NCBI RefSeq assembly: GCF_900156305.1
Contig: NZ_FTPL01000001.1
Span: 620,001-684,000, forward strand
Source: Edaphobacillus lindanitolerans
GTDB taxonomy: Bacteria; Bacillota; Bacilli; Bacillales_A; Planococcaceae
Length of the DNA: 64,000 nt
Direction of reading: 5' to 3'
Shown piece by piece: positions 61,158 to 64,000 of the stretch (the first letter of the stretch is position 1; every line of letters begins with the position of its first letter). Under the pieces are notes generated by a model, which did not search any database, had not been told where the DNA came from, and worked only from the letters and a program-made list of their open reading frames with translations. Both the position numbers and the translations under genes were made by a program.

Positions 61158-62849
61158 ATGAAATGCTGGTTCAGCATTCTGATCGCCGGCCTGGCGGTTG
61201 GCCTGGTGCTCATGCTGCCGGTAAAAGTGCTGGCAGCCGACTACGACATCGAAAAAACCGTGATTGATGCACAGGTCCATGAAAACGGACGGGTGGATGT
61301 GACCGAATCGCATACATACCGCTTCAGCGGCAAGTTCAATGGCATCACCCGCCTGCTCGTCCCGAAATCCGGAACGGCCCTCATCGATTTCATTGCCACC
61401 GAAAACGGGGACAAACTGAAGTCGGAAAAGGACGGAAACCTGTATAAGGTTTACAGGGACGGCAAAAACGAAACCGTCACCGTCGACATGAACTATACGA
61501 TCATGGACGCATTGGACAAATATGAAGACGGTACCGAGTTTTATTGGCCGTTTTTCGATGACCGGAACGAGTCCGACTACGGGGAAATGACGATTCGCGT
61601 CCACCCCCCCGCTCCTTCATCGAGGACGGATGCCTTGGGCTACGATGCCATGATGGGGACCGAACAGGTGGAACCCGACGGAACCGCGCGATTCGGGCCG
61701 GTTCCCGTGAAGGCCGGAACGAACGGGGACATCCGGGTGGTCTTCGATGCGCCCCTGTTCCCTGCCCTATCGGCATCAGGCGGGACGATCAGGGACCACC
61801 TTGAAGCGGAACGGGGCCGGATTACCGAGGAAGCCGCCGCGGCGGAGGCCCGGCGGGAGCATGCGGCAACCGCCGGCAACATCGCACTGCCGGCGGCCGG
61901 TGCCCTATTGCTGGTCATCCTGTTGAAAGAAGGGCTGATCGCACGACGGAAAAAAGAAGAGGCCAGGCGGGAAGCCACGAGCGGACATTTCGTGGTTCCG
62001 GATGGCACACTCAGCATGCCTGCCATACTTCAGTTCACTGCCCCGTCCGGCACGGCGCGTCCCGAATGGCTGTCCGCTGCGCTTCTTGACCTGATCCGGA
62101 AAGGGCTCGTCGTCCAGTTGTCCGATCATGTATTTGAACGGACAGACCAAACGCCGGACCACCCGCATGAGCAGATCCTTCTGGACCTTCTGTTCAGGGA
62201 TTTTGCCGGCCCCGACGGACACTTTGATCTGTCCCTTCTCCCCGATCTCACCAAATCGGAGAAGCAGGCCGACCTTTATCAAGCGGAGCTGGCCAAGTGG
62301 CTCGGCGCCGTGAACGATGAAACAAAGTCTTCCGCGCTCAGAGAAAAACGGACCGGTTCGGCAATCATCCTGTCCCTTTCCGGTTTGGTCCTGACCGGAC
62401 TGGCGATCTATATCGGCATTGCGGGATCGATCGCCCATGTGCTGTTCGCCGTTCCGCTGATCATCGGACTGTTCACTTCCGCTCTCCTTCTGCGGCCCCT
62501 CACTCCGGAAGGCCACCGGATCCGGGCCGGCTGGGAGGCATTCACGGAGCAATTCGGAAAACTGGATCCCGGACATTGGCGTGACCTGCCGAAAGATGAC
62601 CGGCTGCGGGGCTACATTTACGCAGTGGGAGCGAAGGATAAACATCTCAGCGGAGAATTTGAAGAATTCGGCTCGGTCGAACACCGTTCATCGTCCACAC
62701 CGGCCCTCTACATCAATCCGTATTTCATGAACAACACCTTCTACGGCGCCAATTCCAATGCAGCCCAGCACGCTTCAAGCGTTTCTTCCGGAAGCAGTTC
62801 AAGCGGAGGTGGCACCGGAGGCGGCGGGGGCGGATCCGGGGCGTTCTGA
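61158..62849 (+). CDS. DUF2207 membrane protein, copy 2
   Basis: 563 residues, ATG at 61158 behind GGAGG. Same layout as copy 1: signal peptide (1-27), extracytoplasmic domain with the shared RFSGKFNGITRLLVPKSG and FDDRNESDYGEMTIRVHPP blocks, a helix at about 240, two helices at about 405-445, and the Ser/Gly tail SSSSGGGTGGGGGGSGAF. The middle region TRxE-type coil differs, so the paralogues are old. Probably one operon with copy 1 and the small protein. Confidence 0.88.
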   Translation: MKCWFSILIAGLAVGLVLMLPVKVLAADYDIEKTVIDAQVHENGRVDVTESHTYRFSGKFNGITRLLVPKSGTALIDFIATENGDKLKSEKDGNLYKVYRDGKNETVTVDMNYTIMDALDKYEDGTEFYWPFFDDRNESDYGEMTIRVHPPAPSSRTDALGYDAMMGTEQVEPDGTARFGPVPVKAGTNGDIRVVFDAPLFPALSASGGTIRDHLEAERGRITEEAAAAEARREHAATAGNIALPAAGALLLVILLKEGLIARRKKEEARREATSGHFVVPDGTLSMPAILQFTAPSGTARPEWLSAALLDLIRKGLVVQLSDHVFERTDQTPDHPHEQILLDLLFRDFAGPDGHFDLSLLPDLTKSEKQADLYQAELAKWLGAVNDETKSSALREKRTGSAIILSLSGLVLTGLAIYIGIAGSIAHVLFAVPLIIGLFTSALLLRPLTPEGHRIRAGWEAFTEQFGKLDPGHWRDLPKDDRLRGYIYAVGAKDKHLSGEFEEFGSVEHRSSSTPALYINPYFMNNTFYGANSNAAQHASSVSSGSSSSGGGTGGGGGGSGAF

Positions 62850-62902
62850 ACTTCTTCCGGCGATGCCATTCAATCAAGGTCCTCAATAGTTGGATAAAAC
62901 AG

Positions 62903-62930
62903 CCCCTCCGGTAAAATGCCTCCGGAGGGG
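62903..62930 (-). terminator. Hairpin after the possible remnant gene
   Basis: CCCCTCCGG ... CCGGAGGGG. On the minus strand it is followed by CTGTTTTATCC, so it suits a transcript ending from the minus-strand remnant; on the plus strand the tract after it is not T-rich. Confidence 0.6.
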
Positions 62931-62945
62931 CCTTGCTTCATCTTT

Positions 62946-63146
62946 TCAGCTCATCAACTCTTCGAATTTCTCGACGGTCATCATCGGGCCGCCGAATTTC
63001 CGGGTACCCCAAGTGTCATCGATGAACACATCGGCAAGCGACCGGAACCGTCCCCCCTGTCTGTCCGCCCATTCCAGGGCGACACCCCCTTCAAATGCAC
63101 AGCCATCGCCCCCCAAACCGAGAGAGGTATCTGTTGATGATGATTC
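62946..63146 (-). pseudogene. Possible gene remnant (minus strand)
   Basis: 66 codons open on the minus strand after a TAG at 63147-63149. The translation contains a protein-like ending, GCAFEGGVALEWADRQ ... FIDDTWGTRKFGGPMMTVEKFEELMS, but no ATG and no ribosome site; TTG at 63116 is the only possible start in a sensible position. A hairpin directly after the stop suggests that it was once a gene end. Family not recognised. Confidence 0.35.
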
Positions 63147-63157
63147 CTATGCAGCAA

Positions 63158-63189
63158 GTAAAACCCCCGCCGGTGCACCGGCGGGGGTT
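63158..63189 (-). terminator. Intrinsic terminator after lrgB
   Basis: Minus strand AACCCCCGCCGG-TGCA-CCGGCGGGGGTT followed by TTT; near-perfect stem. Confidence 0.9.
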
Positions 63190-63197
63190 CAATCGAT

Positions 63198-63878
63198 TCA
63201 ACTGAAGAAAATCGTGCAGACAATGGTCAACAAAATGGCCGTCAGAATATAGGCAACCGTGGCAATGGAACCTTCTTTGTCGTTTTCTTCGAACAATTTG
63301 GCGGTTCCGAAGCCGTGGGAAGCGATGCCGATGGAAAGTCCGCGGGCGACCGGATGTGTGATGCGCAACCGGTCGAGGATCGGGATGCCGAGTGTCGCAC
63401 CGCCGATTCCGGCGATCATGACGTAGACAACGGTTAGGGACGGGATGCCCCCCGCCATTGCCGACAGTTCAATTGCAATCGGAGTCGTCGCATTTTTCGG
63501 GATGACCGACCGCACGACGTCAGGGTCCGCTCCGAGGGCCATCGTCAGCCAGTAGCCGCTGAACAGGCCGAACAGTCCACCTCCGATGACGCCGAGCAAG
63601 ATCGGAACAAAATACTTCTTCACCATCGGTAAATTGAAGTAAAGCGGATAGGCGAGCGCAACGACAGCCGGCCCGAGGAGCCAATTCCACAGGTCCGCAC
63701 CCTTCATGTAAGTATCGTAGGGAATGTTGCAGATAAGCAGGATGGCGCAAAGAATGACAGTCGCCACAATGAGCGGCTGAAAGTATGTTTTTCTGTATTT
63801 ACCGTACAGATAAATGCCGAACCGGTATGCAGCGAGAGTCAGCAGGAATCCGAACAGCCAGAGGAGCATCTCCTTCAC
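63198..63878 (-). CDS. lrgB: LrgB/CidB family antiholin-like protein
   Basis: 226 residues from GTG at 63878 (AAAGGAAGG upstream). About seven to eight hydrophobic segments; family motifs VIPKNATTPIAIELSAMAGGIPSLT (about 125-150) and ARGLSIGIASHGFGTAKLFEENDKEGSIA (about 180-205). LrgB works with a small holin-like LrgA and is linked to murein hydrolase control or pyruvate uptake. Its GTG overlaps the lrgA stop by 4 bp (GTGA). Confidence 0.93.
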   Translation of the reverse strand: MKEMLLWLFGFLLTLAAYRFGIYLYGKYRKTYFQPLIVATVILCAILLICNIPYDTYMKGADLWNWLLGPAVVALAYPLYFNLPMVKKYFVPILLGVIGGGLFGLFSGYWLTMALGADPDVVRSVIPKNATTPIAIELSAMAGGIPSLTVVYVMIAGIGGATLGIPILDRLRITHPVARGLSIGIASHGFGTAKLFEENDKEGSIATVAYILTAILLTIVCTIFFS

Positions 63879-64000
63879 CGGGCATCCTTCCTTTCCGTGA
63901 AGCGCTGCAGCAGCCAGCCGACAAGTGCAATGGTCGCCAGCGTACTAAAAAGGACGGCGGGCACCGACACGGCATTCCAGGTGACGAACAGGCCGAGGTA
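63875..64000 (-). CDS. lrgA: LrgA/CidA family holin-like protein, 3' part only
   Basis: The last 41 codons are in the window, the rest lies beyond 64000. The final helix (FSTLATIALVGWLLQRFTERK) and a basic tail fit the LrgA end, and the 4-bp overlap with lrgB is the usual arrangement of lrgAB. Confidence 0.8.
   Translation of the reverse strand, partial: YLGLFVTWNAVSVPAVLFSTLATIALVGWLLQRFTERKDAR

Overview
The window reads as chromosomal DNA of a high-GC, Gram-positive member of the Bacillales. The evidence is strong GGAGG-type ribosome sites, frequent TTG and GTG starts, a sporulation checkpoint gene (sda), sigma-B-type promoters, a CcpA-type cre site, a CodY-like box and a type VIIb secretion locus. 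The overall look (high GC, 21-bp intergenic repeats, Bacillus-like gene families) suggests a Planococcaceae-like bacterium, but I cannot name the genus. There are no rRNAs, tRNAs, insertion sequences, prophage genes or CRISPR arrays. Two or three AT-rich patches (26.3-27.2, 48.6-50.5 and 56.9-58.1 kb) stand out from the GC-rich background.

Layout. 0-6.4 kb: end of a GGDEF-EAL protein, a split Thr/Ser exporter pair, a secreted beta-propeller protein and a short-chain fatty acid transporter. 6.5-10.5 kb: a probable lysine catabolic operon (aldehyde dehydrogenase, L-lysine 6-dehydrogenase-like enzyme, acyl-CoA dehydrogenase) with a consensus cre site. 10.6-13.3 kb: a drug exporter diverging from a TetR regulator over shared operator-like sites. 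13.4-17.6 kb: SLC13 carrier, SEC-C protein, and a stress operon with a short-chain dehydrogenase behind a sigma-B promoter. 17.6-25.3 kb: M20 peptidase, YfcC carrier and dipeptide epimerase, a collagen-like surface protein, a DUF819 membrane protein, an SCP2 protein and a HAD phosphatase.

25.3-39.4 kb is the most notable region. It is a complete, apparently co-transcribed minus-strand type VIIb secretion locus (esxA-esaB-essB-essC-esaA-essA) running directly into an LXG toxin module: DUF5082 and DUF5344 partner proteins, the LXG toxin with a C-terminal glycine zipper, a six-helix membrane protein that is probably its immunity factor, and two DUF5085 proteins. A good promoter lies upstream of esxA, with a near-perfect CodY-type palindrome centred on its -35 element.

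40.1-48.5 kb: an AGCS amino acid carrier, sigma-B-type stress genes (FMN-binding general stress protein, YflT-like protein), a membrane GTPase, a cupin, a small sigma factor, a YfbR-like nucleotidase and an NADP-type glutamate dehydrogenase with a terminator in its leader. 48.6-58.5 kb: an LTA-synthase-like enzyme, proline dehydrogenase, an M20 peptidase, sda with upstream DnaA boxes, hutU-hutI, and an acyltransferase-3 membrane protein. 58.5-64 kb: two DUF2207 paralogues flanking a small membrane protein, a possible gene remnant, and lrgB with the end of lrgA.

Taken together the metabolic genes favour amino-acid and peptide catabolism (lysine, proline, histidine, glutamate, peptides), with several large solute carriers. 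This sits beside stress-response genes and an interbacterial-competition locus whose promoter seems tuned to nutrient status.
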